Assembly: GCA_028023455.1 (NCBI GenBank)
Contig: JAQFVV010001036.1
Location: forward strand, 61,788-125,787
From: Epiperipatus broadwayi
Lineage: Eukaryota; Onychophora; Udeonychophora; Euonychophora; Peripatidae
Direction of reading: 5' to 3'
DNA: 64,000 bases
Shown: piece after piece, positions 36,010-49,679 of the stretch
Numbering within the stretch: the first letter of the stretch is position 1
How the letters are laid out: each line of letters begins with the position of its first letter
Made by a program: the position numbers and the translations under genes
Notes under the pieces: model-generated
Told to the model about the DNA's origin: nothing
Database searches by the model: none
The model's input: the letters and a program-made list of their open reading frames with translations, nothing else

Positions 36010-37348
36010 TTAGCATTAAAAAAGGTTATATGACTTATTCAAATCTACCTTTTTTTACATCAAACTCTCCAAAACCAGTGAAGAGATTGATTTCTGATTC
36101 TATATGATGATGCTTACTGAATCATCCACCTAATTTCAATCACTAAGGTTTTTGTTTCGAGTAAATAATAAAGTACGATTAGACATAGGATAGAAATCTA
36201 GAAAATGATTGCCTTAGAGATGATGATGAATTTTTATTTGATAAAAAGCATGATTATTTATATGTAACTTTGATTTAGGTATAAATCTTAATTTTGATGC
36301 CTATTCAATTAACTTTTACACATTATATAATATGAACATCTAACTTTTTCCACAGTATTATGCAAATATTTGGATAACAATGATTAGTAGATGACATGGA
36401 AAATAATGCCTGTAATTGTTTATGTGCTAAATGTTTATGCATAAAAACGTTTTAAGAGAATTGTAGCCATCCAGTGATAAATGGCTTTTATTATACTATC
36501 AAAATAATTAACTAAACTAATCAACAGTCTAGAGTGTTAATACCAACCATCTATATGCCAGTTAAAAAAATACTTATACAAATTTAATCAAAACTCTAGA
36601 AAAGGAAAATATGTATTTGCATCAGATTTATATCTTAAAGTTATCTACAAATTGATATACCAAAATAAGTCTGATACATATAACATAATTATATCAAAGA
36701 TTAACTTTACATATTCAAAAAATGTTATTTGTTGAAATTAATATGAATAAAGAATATGGTAAAAAAGCTACGGTATGTTTAATTTTTTTTCCTCTTTTCA
36801 ACCTCATTGCAATAAAGAGATAAGAAGGCAAATAATATATGAAGATTATCTTTACAAAAAAGATAGATAGATATACAGATAAATTAATGGATGGATTGAA
36901 TTTTTATTTAGATAGCTGTGTAGATGGATAGATATGTAGAAATATTGATAAATAAATAGAAGTGGAGAGAAAAATAAATTGATTGAAAAATAATAATTTG
37001 AGAGATAAATCTGTACATCCAAGATTTAGCAGGATGTCATTTGTCAAATGTATTATATTAATAAAATATAACCTTGCAAACTGTTTTTAACAATTAAAAG
37101 ATTAAAATAAGTTCAATAAATTATTAATATAATGATGAAGTTCTGGTTAATGAATAGATGAAGAAAGCTGATGACTTCCAAAATTGTGCTTTTCATTGTA
37201 ATTACTCAATGATTAATAAATGTGCAATTTTGATACATCAACTTATGCTAATGGCATTTATACACATGTACACTATTGTTATTTTCTTTGTTTGTTACAA
37301 TATATAGATTTTATTGTCATGTATATATATATGAATATTGGATAAAAT
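36010..37348. other. Intergenic DNA with degenerate GATA units
   Basis: Only decayed GATA/GGAT units near 36855-36960 and a (TA)n at 37321-37332 were recognised. Confidence 0.5.
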
Positions 37349-38929
37349 CACCCCTGCACACTTTTTTACTTCAAACCATACATCTTACATGTTGTTTCCT
37401 TCTGAGTCTATTACAATTGCTTGGAATCCAGTTTAATAATTCTAGGGCATATCTATTATCATTTCTTCTAGCAATATGTCTAGCCCAAATCCACTTTAAT
37501 CTCTTAATTTTTTCAATTATGTCAGTAACACCTGTTTCTTCTCTTACCCACATATTGCATTTCCAATCTCTTCTTGTTACTCCTAGCATGCTTCTCATCA
37601 TATATTTTTGAGTAATCTGAAGTCTTTGGGTTGCTTTTCTGTTAAGTGGCCAAATCTCAGATCCATAAGCAAGAACTGGTAAAAGGCACTTAATAAAAAT
37701 CTTCCTTTTCAAGCATATAGGAATATTTCTCTTTAATAGTAAATTATTTCTACCAAAAGCACTCCAATGAAGTTTAATTCTATGATTAATTTCCTCCATT
37801 ATGTTTCCATCTGTAGTAATAATTTGATCAAGGTATTTATTTGTAGTTGTTAACTTCTTCTAACTCATCATTATCAATCTTTATTTTCATCTTTTGAAAA
37901 AAATGTATTGTACATTACTTTAGTCTTTTTAATGTTTATTTTTATTCTGACTCATAATTTCATCTGATAACTACATCATCTGAAAAATCTAAATGACTTA
38001 AATAATCTCCATTCATTTTTATTTTTTTAGCTTGCCATTTTAATTCACAAAATAATTCTTGCAGCACTGCTGTAAAAAGTTATGAAAATATGGAATCATC
38101 CTATCTTAACCCTTCTAAATGTTAATCTTCCTAATATCATTATGAAATCTAATTGTAGTTGCATTTTTATAAATATTTTTCAGAATATGACACTATTCTG
38201 GGTCCATACCTTGACTATTCAATGCTTTAGTTACTGAAGATATTCTTATAAAATTAAATTCATTTTCATAATCTACAAATCCAAACCAGAATGGCAACTC
38301 ATATCCATTGGTCCTTTTTATAACTTCTCTCAATACTTGGATATGATCTGCTGCACTAAAACTGCTTTTAAACCCATCTTCTTGTTTTGCTTGGTTGAAA
38401 TCCAAAGTTCTCTGTAGATGAGTTGTAATTATCTTGGTAAAAACTTTGTGTAAAACTTATAAAAGACAGGTAGGTTTGTAATTTCTAATATCTTTTTTAC
38501 AACCTTTTTTAAATATTAATACAGCATTATTCCAATCAGCTGGTACATCTTTATTATTTAAACATTTGGTATATAACTTTATCAAAAAATAATCTATTTT
38601 TTTCTCTGTTTATTATAAGATATCGATTATAATTCCATCATTATCTGGAGCTTATACCTTCTTTGTAAATTTAATTGCATGTCTTACTTCTTCGTTGAAA
38701 ATTCTGGGCAATTCAGAAGATTCAATAATTGTAGAAGGTAATTAGAAATTCTTAATGGAACTCTTCTACTCATTTCATGATGGCATTCCTCTTTTTAAGA
38801 ATAGTTCCATCTTTTTTATTTCAGATATAAATTTTCTACCAATACCAAAATATTGTTTTATAATCTTGACACATTTATTTTCTTCTATAGCTTTCCTTGC
38901 TAGTTCACAATTATTTTTTCTTACATCAC

Positions 38930-38940
38930 TACCAACTCTT
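38930..38940. repeat. Target-site duplication of nested SINE, left copy
   Basis: TACCAACTCTT, repeated at 39044-39054. Confidence 0.8.
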
Positions 38941-39043
38941 ATTTATATATATATATATATCAAAGCATTGACCAGGAAGTGAACCCGGAACGGCTGCTTG
39001 AAAGGCAGCTACGCTAACCACTAGGCCACCAACGCTTGACATT
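38941..39043 (-). mobile_element. tRNA-derived SINE nested in RTE copy 2
   Basis: A ~103-bp insertion flanked by an 11-bp duplication. On the minus strand the head (39035-38965) folds as a full tRNA. The acceptor stem is GCGTTGG with TCAATGC. The D-arm carries an A box (TGGCCTAGTGG). The anticodon arm is GCTGC-CTTTCAA-GCAGC with TTC in anticodon position (Glu-like). The T-arm is CCGGG-TTCACTT-CCTGG with a B box. The tail is a TA run, with no body region between head and tail. It is transcribed by pol III if active and mobilised by a LINE partner, possibly RTE; the partner is inferred. Confidence 0.85.
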
Positions 39044-39054
39044 TACCAACTCTT
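39044..39054. repeat. Target-site duplication of nested SINE, right copy
   Basis: TACCAACTCTT, identical to 38930-38940. Confidence 0.8.
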
Positions 39055-40130
39055 TTTTATACTGATTTACAAAATGCGAGATATTCAATCCTTCATGCAT
39101 CGTTTTTATATATTTTTATATTTCTTCTTTTCTTTTAAATTATCTAGTCTCAGTAGAAATTTTATTATTCAACTGCTGCTTTTTTCCAGCTATTTTTGTT
39201 GCAGTTTTTAAAAGTGTATCATTTTCCTATTTTTAAATTCATTCAAATCGGAATCATGGACAAAATCTGCTAATTTTTGGAATTTTTTTTGCAAATTTTA
39301 ATTTAAATTCATTAGAATGTTTCTGAAAATTAGGAATATCAATTGTAAATATTGTTTTTCTGAATAATTTTTGTATCTTTATTTTTGCATTACCATGTAT
39401 CTTACATCTTATTAATCGATGCTTCCTTCTTGTGTTGAATTGATTAAGAATATTACATTTTTGAAATATATATTTTATTAGTCAAATTATAATACAATTC
39501 CACTGTGCCTTTATTTGGAGGCTTCAATGTCCATTTCCTTTTAATATTTTTCTTAAAAAAGAATTCATAAAAAGTCTATGACCTCTTCCAATTTTTATAC
39601 CATAACCAAATTTACATACAACACTTTCATCTTTCAATTGCATATCAATTCTAGCATTGACATTTCCCATAACAATTTTAATATGTTGTTGGATCTGATC
39701 AAAAGCCTTTTGTACTTTTAAATATAAGTCATCTATTACTTCATCACTATGAGAATTTTTTGGGAGAATAAAACTGAATCATCTGCATTTGGTATCTGTT
39801 ATTAAGTTGAATAACTAATCTTGCCATTCTGTCCAATACACCATCAGTCTCCACAATGGTGTTTTTCCATTTTTTTATTGATAATGAATACTACTCCACT
39901 TGTACTTCCAATATTTGTGACTTTATAGTAGAGTACATGTCCATCTTTGAAATCAATTGTCTCTTCACCTTTCTTTTAATTTCACAGAAGTCAATAATGA
40001 CTAATTTAATATAAGGTAGTTCTTCCAATTTTTGCAATCTCCCTTCACTTTAAAGTGATTTGTAGTTGTATGTATCTAAATAAAAGACTGTCATCTAATG
40101 AAACAGTAAGGTCTGCTTTGCAGATCTTCG

Positions 40131-43100
40131 TTTCACCTTTTCTCACCTACTTCCTACCCTCATACCTTAGTTTGAACCCCAATCTATCGTAATGTGTCTG
40201 CAATACGCTTATATACCGAAAATCCCCCCTAATTTTAAACCACGAGTACAATGCTCAAATTATATATAAGTATAATTCATGCCCAAATAAATAAAATATT
40301 ATGGATTATGTATATGTTCACATAATTTAGATTTATTTAAAAAGTAGGTTATATAAGTTGTAATTGTGCACACACTATGATATGCATTTTAAAACATATC
40401 AAAATTATAAATTATTAAAGTTATTTTGTTTGAATCTATTTACAAATATATTACCATCGTAATATATTTTGATTTAAAATAAAATTCATTTAATAAATAT
40501 TCGTTTAGTAAATAGGTTCAAATATTGCAATTTAAAAGTAAAATAATTTTGTTTAATTTAATAAAAGTCATTTCAAATATTTCTGTTAAATAAATCAGGG
40601 ACAATAGTTTAATTAGTTAATGTTATATAAGTTTATCTAAAAACAGCAGATGTCCACTTAAGGTTTTCTTTAATTAGTAAAAGGAATTTTTAATTAAATC
40701 TAGTTTGTAATTCAAATGTCGACAGGGAAATTAACAAAAGAAATTAATTAATGTTGAATTCCTTTGGACATTCGGATAGATTTAATTACAGCTGATAAGT
40801 CTGATATTTTTGTAACACTCCAGGGCAGTTCTATTGTAAAATTCTACTATAAAAAGGAGGGTTTTCTTTTGTTCTCCATTCTAATGTTTCTAAGAGAAAT
40901 CATTCTGAGTTCTATTCTAATAATTTGCTAACCTTGACATGACAGAGTAGAGGCATCAAGATGGCTATGTCCCCTTGGAATAGCTGGCCGCTGCTCCAGA
41001 CCATTGGAAGCTATCACATAAGGAACCCTGGAACTGCTGCCGCTGCCAAAATATGAACATTTCCAGATTTTGCTGTTAAATTATATAAAAACCTGCCGAC
41101 CATCAATCTACCTAAAATGCTTCTCCAGAGGTAACCCTAAATTAACCCAAGAGCTCTTGTGATAACTAACATGCTATAGTTATTTTAAATTCTTTTCTGA
41201 TATTTCACATAACTTCATTATGTATTTTTTTAACGTGTTTAAATATACTCAAAATTTTGTTCTCTATCCTTGGGTTAATATTTTCTATTGATTAAGCTTT
41301 CTGTTATTTTATTATGATAATGTGTCAGAATCATCTTTGACCGAGTGAATTATTCTCTTTGATGAAAATAAGACGCCGCTATGAAGGCATATTTTAAATT
41401 TCTAAATAATTTTCCAATTTTATTATCTTGCAAATCACTCGTTCGAGGGCGATTCTTTTCTTTACTATATAATATAATCACATAATTTAAAATCTACATG
41501 TTATTGATTTTAATCTAATATGAGAGTATGTGCAAGGTCAATAATTAAATGTGTCCCCTAATGCATTATTGTGTATATAAATCTATACTTAATTTTCAAA
41601 CCCGCAAGCATGCATTTTCTATTTTAATTACCATGTTCTACTTTAATTACAAAGTTCATCATTGATGTCGAGAATGTGCGGATCCTTTTAAATGAATTTC
41701 TGGGAATTTGATTGGGCATTTCTCTTAATCCAAGTAAAACCCATTCAGTATGTTTTATATACACTAGTTTCATATTGCTGGTAAGTGAATTGGTTGTTGA
41801 GACCGCTTTGTTTTACTTTTCCAAGGATTCTTTACATGGCCAAGTCCATTATCTTCGCTTATTGCAGTTTCCAGGCAGAGTGTGTTCCAAATGACACACC
41901 TGGGAATTAAACACAATCATCACACAGTCGCTAAGTTTCGGCTGTTCATAAAATACTTTCCTATGGGTTAGCGGCAAGATGCCCTCCGTAATCATTCCAA
42001 ATATTCCATTATTGTTTTATTTTATATTTATTTTACAAAGCATCTGTGACTTAAATGTGTCACACCCTCCAACTTTAATAAATTCATTATCAGCAATACT
42101 GACCTCCCAATGTAACATTATTTTTATTATTATCAAATAAATGCTTTGATCATATTCGCCTTTTGTTGCTTAGTAAGCTTTTGTCCGTGCTATTCTCGAA
42201 ATCAATAAATATTTTAGAACACTTAATTTTCAAATATTTTCTTAGACTTGTATAATTGATCAAAGCACCTCGCACATGTTCCTATCTCATCAAGCACATT
42301 ATCGTAATGCTATTAACCCGAGGAATAGAATATATCACTTTGCTTTAAAACCTTTTTGTCATTTATTGAAATATAATGCCAACAATTATTTAATACACGT
42401 CCCTGTCTCATATAAGCAGACAGTGGCATTATATATATATTTTATATAAATAAATTTTGTGAAATTATTTAAAACTAAATTTGATCTCTTATTTTATTTG
42501 ATTCCTATCACTGTCTCGGTCTATATATATATATTTTCTGCATTTCTTTTGTAAATCCATAGACGTTAATTAGCCACCCAAGCTTCTTTTAGTATAGAAT
42601 ATTTTGTTTCTCCCTGACCACCAGGCACCGTTCAAAGATTATACTAGTAGTGGCATCAGATGCATTATTACATAGATGGCACTGTGAAATTTGGACTTTA
42701 GATTCGAACTTAGTATATCTAGAAGGCAACCCCTCCTAGAATGTTCAGTTTTATGTCTGGAGTTTGAATTCTGCAGTGTGTTAGCGAGATAGATGATTCT
42801 GACTGTTACATTAATGGCAGCCTGAGTTAACAATCAGGGGATTTTTAATATACTTCATCTTTAGGCACAAATTGCTGCCTTGACTCTTGAGACTTTATAG
42901 CCTTCTAGGATTAAGGGCCTTGATTTATGTTTGTATGTCATAATTGTAAAAATCTATTAATTTTTTTTTCATTCACACACACTCATTCTTTCTGTCTTCA
43001 AAAAATTCAACTGATATTTTAATTGAGAGCTATCAGCCAACTAAGAAGTAAGACCATGGTGCTTCTTGATATTAAATTCAGAGGTAAAAAGCCAATAAAC

Positions 43101-43489
43101 TCACCACACTGGGTAAGTCATGTTGGTGAACAGTTAATCCAGGTTCGTAATAATTATCACATGGTAATAACAGCTGTAATGACAAGAAAGTATAGAAATG
43201 ACATTAGGAATTTGCCCCACTTGGTTCTTTTAAGGCTTCCATGAGGAATCAAAGGATTTTTTTTCAGTTAACAGCAAATTCCTTACTGCAGCTACAATTG
43301 AAATATAAACAGTTAAAATCAAATATTAAATTTATATCAGTTATTAGCTGAAGTTAACCATACAATTATTTTTTCTTTAATCGATTTACTGAAATATTAT
43401 ACATCTTTTCAGCATAATACTCCATTAAAATATTGAAAAACATTGAACCAATATATCATATTTCATATCTACTGTGGATTTTGTTATAA
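40131..43489. other. Intergenic DNA; one promoter-like site
   Basis: No gene supported. (TA)n runs at 42431-42442 and 42520-42532. A TATA-box-like site is listed separately. Confidence 0.45.
40848..40857 (+). promoter_or_regulatory. TATA-box-like site
   Basis: TATAAAAAGGAGG with TTCTCCATTCT about 28 bp downstream as a possible initiator. It resembles TATAAAAAGGG at 48055. It could be an LTR promoter, but no LTR ends were found. Confidence 0.35.
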
Positions 43490-45330
43490 TATGGATAGTC
43501 AACCAAATTAAATTTAGACCGTCTAATTTATTTTCTTTTTTATATAACAATACATTGGAAAGATATAATTTAAATTAATGACATAAAATATTGAATATAA
43601 ATATTGTTTTTGCTTGATAAAATTCCTGATATATAAAGAGTCATTATGATATTCCAATGATTTATTTAAAATAATCCTTAAATAAAAGTTCTGTAGAGTA
43701 TTTAAAAATTTTAAATGATATGAAGATGTGCCTTCCCAAAGACGTGTTCCATATATTGATTTGAGAATAAATTTTGTCTATGCTGTTATATAATGATTTT
43801 CTGTGATAAAATGTTCTTAATTTTATAAAAATAAAAATAAAAATGTAAAAGTCTTATATTCATTGCAAATAATTTATACGTTTGTCCCACCTAAGATATG
43901 AGTCCAGCAGTAATCCCAAATAAAATGTAAATTCAACCATTATTAGTTTAGTATTAATATTTCAACAGAAATATATTAAAAATTAAACTTTTTATGAATG
44001 TAAATAAATATTTTGATTTATTATAATTGATGATTAAATTATTATAGAAGAACCAAGGCTTGATTACATTTATATCCTTGTTTATTAATTTTTGAAGTAG
44101 GCCATAAGTTGTAACTGGAAATACTAATGCTGTGTCATCAAATATTTGAATGTTTAAAAAGATTCATCAAGTCAGTAATGTAAAGAATGAAAAGTAATGG
44201 ACCTAAAGCTGATCTTTGTGGCACATCAAATTTAATAAAAGAATAGTCCCACAAGACACTATTAATTTTAATACATTGTAAATAAGATACCAGAAAATCA
44301 TTCATGCAGTCTCTAATAGCCATATTATAAAGTTTCTTGAAATGTTTTTTCTTTGAAAGAAAATCAAATGCTTTAAATAAATCTAAATAAACAGCTATTG
44401 TTTTGTTCCTATTCCAGTGAATCTATAATAAGTGTATTATGTTTTGATAAGGTGATAGTACTAGATTTATTCGGTAATAATAATACAAACTGGTTTATAG
44501 AGAAAAGATTATATTTAGAAGTAAATTTAATAATTCTATTTTTAATACAAAACTTCAAAAATTTTAGATAAAGTTGATAACATAGAAATAGGTCTATATT
44601 TATCCATTTACATCTTATCACCATTCTTAAATGTAGCAAGATGAATGATGTCTTCAATAAATCTGGAAAAATATTAGATTTGATTGATAAATTAAATAAA
44701 AATTGTACTATAGACAAAAAAACTCACAAATTAGTAATAATTAATATTACTGAAATACCATTTAAAATCATACTCTTTTTATTTTTATAGCATTAATCGC
44801 ATTAAATATTCCATTCTCTAAAATAATAAATCCAAATTTGATTTTCCTGAACATAGAAATACTTCAAAAAATCAATTTCATGTTGATCATTCATAATATT
44901 TATAGTAACATTAATAAAAAATAGAATTAAAATTATTTGTAATTATCTTTTCATTTCCATGTACATGATTAATATCCCATTTATTATAAATTGTAAAATT
45001 TTATTCTCTTTACTTTTTTAATAATTTGTTTATTAATAACTAACCAAAATTTTTTATATTTATGCTTTAGTTGGTCATTTGTTCAAAGGTATATTTCAAA
45101 TTTTTCTTTAAAAAAATGACTTGTTTATAAGATTGTATATATTGTAATGTGCTAAATCTGCCAATGCCAGGGCAATGATCAATATAATCTGAATGAAATC
45201 TAACTCAATAGGGGTCACCATTTTGTAATGAACTATGGACAATGATAATAATATAAAAAGAAGTTTTACCATGCCTAAGAATTGAAAAATCATTCATAAC
45301 AAGATTCAGTCTCAATGTGGAATGTCATTT
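43490..45330 (-). pseudogene. CR1/Jockey-like LINE reverse transcriptase relic
   Basis: Minus-strand RT pieces in shifted frames. NLSIKSNIFPDLLKTSFI (44717-44409) lies in the RT N-terminal region. VPQRSALGPLLFILYITDL (44323-44138) matches the GVPQGSVLGPLLF grip motif. FDDTALVF near 44130 is the catalytic-box remnant, and FYLGLLLDSYLRWDKRINYL near 43880-43940 is the thumb motif. Many stops show it is ancient. Upstream to ~45330 the similarity is weak. It is a third LINE family in the window, distinct from the RTE copies and the CCHC LINE at 4090. Confidence 0.72.
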
Positions 45331-47000
45331 TATAAAATCACTAAAGTTAATTTGGCATTTTGTAATAATTACCACTTGTGCATGATCATCATTGGCTAGC
45401 AAGGGGTAGCTACATTGTCACAATAATAATGGATTTTCTGTTTCACTACCTCTCTACACTTGTTTAATCAACATTTGTCATAAAGAAATGCCCTCAAGAT
45501 TTATATTCTTTATCACTAAGCAAAAACATGCACTAATAAATAGTGACTGTGCAATAACGTGTACAATTATCATACTCAGGCAATGATCATGATATGTCAT
45601 AACATTGACTAATTGATAAGACATGTTTCATGCCAAAATATGTCATGGGATTTATTTATAAACTTTCTATCTCTGTAATTAAATGATTAAGGAAATGACA
45701 TGAAAACTTATGTTATTATGTGAAAAATCTATAGGATCTGAGCATGAGTGGTGAAATTGAAAAATTGTTATTTGGTAATAAATATATCTGAATTGAAAAA
45801 AGTATAATAATTTCCATTTGTAGTTGTTTGAATATTATAATTGCTTTAAATAAAGATGTTCAGCAGTGAAAATACATTAACAGAGTATTTAATACTCTGA
45901 ATGTGTGTTGCCTTAACTTATAGAGGTTAATAGTAATGAACTTATGTAATTAAATGGCAGCTTTAAAATTGGATCAATAAACCATTACCCTATATTTAAG
46001 AAAGTATAAACAATTATTTATGCTTTATAAAAAAATTTAATTGTCTAATATAAATATGCTTCCTCTATTGCATGCAGTGATGATGTTAAACTGTATTTTA
46101 TTCACATTTTTGCATCATCATTTAGTTATTCCTAAATATTTAACTATTTTTATTTTTCTTAATAAATAAATTTCATTCCTCATTCTATAAATTTCCGATT
46201 TTTTCTTTTTCACATTTGTTATATTCTCTTAAACAGTTTGTTACAATTTTCATCATTACCAGACAGCTATGCTATAATCATCAATGTGACCTCATCATTA
46301 ATAATATTTAAAAAAATAGCATGATATGTCAAATTATAAATAACATGTGACTAAGTTCTCACAAAAATACTGTGGATTGGATTCTAAAATAAATAATTAA
46401 ATGGTTGTACCGCCAGAGTTCATTAGAGTTTGAACAATGGAAGTGTCAAAAATGGTATCAATCTGAAGACTTTTCACTCTTCCACTGCACTAAACTACAT
46501 AATATGTTAATAAAATTTATTAGTCACAACAAAACAGACACCTATTTTTATATACTGAAATTTATATAATATTGTTTACAGATTTTCTAATGAAGATTAT
46601 ACTAATAAATGTAAATTTTACTCTTATAATATAGTATTTTTTTCCAAATTTCTTTAATATTGCTAGTTGATATTACTTCATGGAAACCTAGAAAAAGAAA
46701 TTAATACATAAATTACTTTAGTTATATTATGTAGTCTGCATTATAAAATATAGCAAATTTAGAAGCAGATACAATAGTAATATATTCAAGCACAAAATTC
46801 TTTTAATTTATATCTATAAAATGCAACTCCTTTTTGGCATTTTATTTTTTATTACCTAGACACAGTGATATTTTTTAGTCTCAGAGAATCGTGAGATATT
46901 TAATGTAATATAAATCTAAAATATATAATACTATTTTCTCTCTGAGCAGTTATTATGTAATATTTTTATATGAATTGTTATTATTAACATTTTTGTAGAT
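45331..47000. other. Intergenic DNA, nothing recognised
   Basis: AT-rich, with no repeat or frame I can identify. Confidence 0.5.
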
Positions 47001-47010
47001 TTATAAGAGG

Positions 47011-47056
<46 letters not shown>

Positions 47057-47071
47057 CCTCTTATAAGAGAG

Positions 47072-47109
<38 letters not shown>

Positions 47110-47115
47110 CTCTCT
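47001..47115. repeat. Twin hairpins with (TA)n loops
   Basis: Hairpin 1: TTATAAGAGGTTAA (47001-47014) and its reverse (47053-47066) around a TA run. Hairpin 2: AGAGAGTGTTTTATA (47066-47080) and its reverse (47101-47115) around a second TA run. The two stems are adjacent and unrelated in sequence. Confidence 0.95.
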
Positions 47116-47295
47116 TTCAGACTATGAATAAATAACACATTATATGTTTAGCAAGAATCAATAATAAACTAGCAAGGATACGTTTAGAAACATCAAAAAC
47201 TTAAAAAATAAATGAATCCATTCTATTCTTAATTATTGCTAAACATGCAGAATATTATTTATTTATATCTTTGCTTCCTGGATTATATATATAAT

Positions 47296-47473
47296 ACTTA
47301 AACTGGATTCAAAGAGATTGTAAAAGACCCAGAAAGTGATAACATATAAGATGGATAGATGAAATAAGAAAGTGTGCAGGGGTGATGTGGAGAAGAAAAG
47401 AGATGGGAGAAGATGGATAGAACTTGGAGAGACCTTCATTCTGCAGTGGATTGATAATGGTTGATCATGATAT
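47296..47473 (+). mobile_element. RTE LINE 3' stub, copy 3
   Basis: 178 bp matching the 3' end of RTE copy 1 in the opposite orientation. It starts at the codons for LNWIP (aaactggattcaaagag) and runs through gagagaccttcattctgcag to the tail ggttgatcatgatatata. TA runs border it on both sides. It is heavily 5'-truncated and non-coding in effect. Confidence 0.9.
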
Positions 47474-47630
47474 ATATATATTAAAATTTTGAATTATCAT
47501 ATTTAAGAATGGGATGGGAAGAACAAAGATTAGATATTATTTTTAAAAAATCATAGTGAGAGAAACCATTAAAAATTAGAGCTAAAATTAATATAAGAAA
47601 TGATATTTATCAAATTATATATATATATAT

Positions 47631-49190
47631 TGTAACGATATCGTTACATTAATTTAAAATAAAAACTTAAAAGTTCGCAAATAAAAGTAAAAAACTAAAT
47701 GCTAAAATTAAAATGTTTGTTAAACGTATATACATTCGCACAGAGGCCAAACTTTAAAAATATTTTTTTTAAAAAAAACAAAGTATTTGAACATACTTTT
47801 TTATAAAAAAGTACAAGATTTAAAAATAAAAACAGGTATTAATTAATGTAATCTGTAAATGGAAATGATTGTTTATGAATTATCGAAAACCAAACTGGCC
47901 CTTGGGCTCTTGTATAATTAAAATGATCTGATGAAAGATAGATAAGAAAATAAAGAGAAATTAGCTTGACCAATGGAAGCACTAAGACTTGGCTCAGACC
48001 CTAACGAAAGTGATGGATTAGTGACATTTTGTTGATTGAATCTGTGTGGATAATATAAAAAGGGAAATATAGTTTTTTCTGACAGTTCCAGCATTTGGTG
48101 TTTGAGAGATGTGGTAGGACACACATACCACACTCTCTATTTAAAAAAAAAAAATGAAATGAAAAGACTGTGATATCTTGAACCAGCTATTGCCATCTCC
48201 AGAACATTATCTTCTAATGGAGGCATCGCGGGAATTAAAAGCAGAAACCTGGACTCTTCTACTGTGAGCTATGAACTTTACAAATTAACAACAACAACAA
48301 AAAAGTAATTAAAAACTTTCGTCATTGTTTTTTTTAAAGATTCAGCTAATTTAAATTTTAAAATGAACTCTTATTTGATTTTCAAATTAATAATTGATTG
48401 TTTAAATTTATATAGTTAAGTTTTGCTAAAATCATTTCCATTTTATTATTTTTATTTGTAGTAATATTTATTGTAGAAATTATTAAATGCATTACATTTA
48501 AGTTGGGTATAGACGTTGCATAGATTCATTAGCGGTTGATTAGGTTGTGGTTTTCACAGTCGATTAGAATATATGTCAACGATGTCACTACGGTGTCTTA
48601 TGATGAACACCAAAGGGTCTCCTGTATTCCCTCAGCAATTGACGTTATCGATTGACTTTGTATTTTGATCGGTTGTGTTTAATTTGGAATGTTTTTGACC
48701 GTGGAATCTGTGCAGCCGATCTATACTCGACATTATAAAACAAATTGTATAAAAATAATCTGTGCGAACGTATTTAAATGTTAAATTTAAGTCGGGCGTG
48801 AATGGCTACATAGTTTTGTAAAGTTATATTAAGGGAGGGTAATCTTAGGTTATTCATTTCGTAGTTGAATTGGTTTAAAGGATTGGATATATTTGTGTAA
48901 TTGTAGATGTAGTATGAGATCTGCTATGGGCGGGATTATATATATATGCCACACACCTTCTGTTTGCCTATGGATGGGTGTGTAAGACTGTAAAGGACTG
49001 CAGTCCATTCCTATGAAGTTTTATGTTTATTGTTCTACTCGCCAACAGATGTAGCATTCCTGGTTGGTAGAGAGACAATTTTTTCTCTAATTCTACTTGC
49101 TGTTCAGATGTACATTCCTGACAGTATAGTATTTTGTGTTGTCGTATTTTCATGCTACATTGAATACATAAATGTATCAGATGGATTGGC
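47631..49190 (+). other. Possible LTR-like segment with palindromic start
   Basis: Directly after a TA run comes TGTAACGATATCGTTACA, a perfect 18-bp palindrome starting with TG. A TATA box (ATATAAAAAGGG, 48053-48064) lies ~420 bp in, similar to the spacing in the solo LTR at 50073. TTGGCGCCGGT near 49188 resembles a primer-binding site. No second copy exists in the window, so the right end is a guess. Confidence 0.3.
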
Positions 49191-49679
49191 GCCGGTTTGA
49201 TTGCGAAATTTGTTGCCTAAGGTTAAATCAGGGAAGAATATTTTCTTTTCACATGCAGATCTATGTAGTCTATTCATACTCGACTCACTAAATAAATATT
49301 AAACTCATGGTTGTAATTTACTTAAATGTAAAACTAAAGATTAATAGAAAAATCTAAAATGTTGAATTTATTCCTCAAAATTTAAATATTATTTTATATG
49401 TGCATAAATAAATATTTTTATGTGTTAATTTTTGGCAGTGGCTTTTATTCTTTTATATTTAAGATATAAAATTTATATTTTATTATCTCTGCTACTCACT
49501 GAGCTAGTGACAATGGGCTAATGATCAAACTATAAAATAAAGTGGAAGCTTAACAGCGCATATCTGCCTACTGTATAAATTTTTCTAGGTTCATATGCCT
49601 AGATGGCGCCCTGGTAGTTGCAGATACGTAGATTGCTGACTTCACTATTGTTTTGGATCATTATAATATATATATATAA

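Larger units (their letters stand above)
37349..40130 (-). mobile_element. RTE-type LINE, long decayed copy 2
   Basis: Aligns with copy 1 from its C-terminal region (37349, lacking the last ~110 bp) through the RT (37371-37799 and 38193-38405 remain open). It then continues upstream beyond where copy 1 is truncated. The 5' part (39400-40130) encodes remnants of an apurinic-type endonuclease: GKVLYY-like DGHVLYYK, VIQLNNRY-like words, FGYGIKIGRGHRL and RKHRLIRCKI, scattered over frames with many stops. The catalytic FADD region is damaged. A tRNA-SINE (38941-39043) interrupts it. The order endonuclease, then RT, with nothing after, supports RTE-like organisation. Confidence 0.82.
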
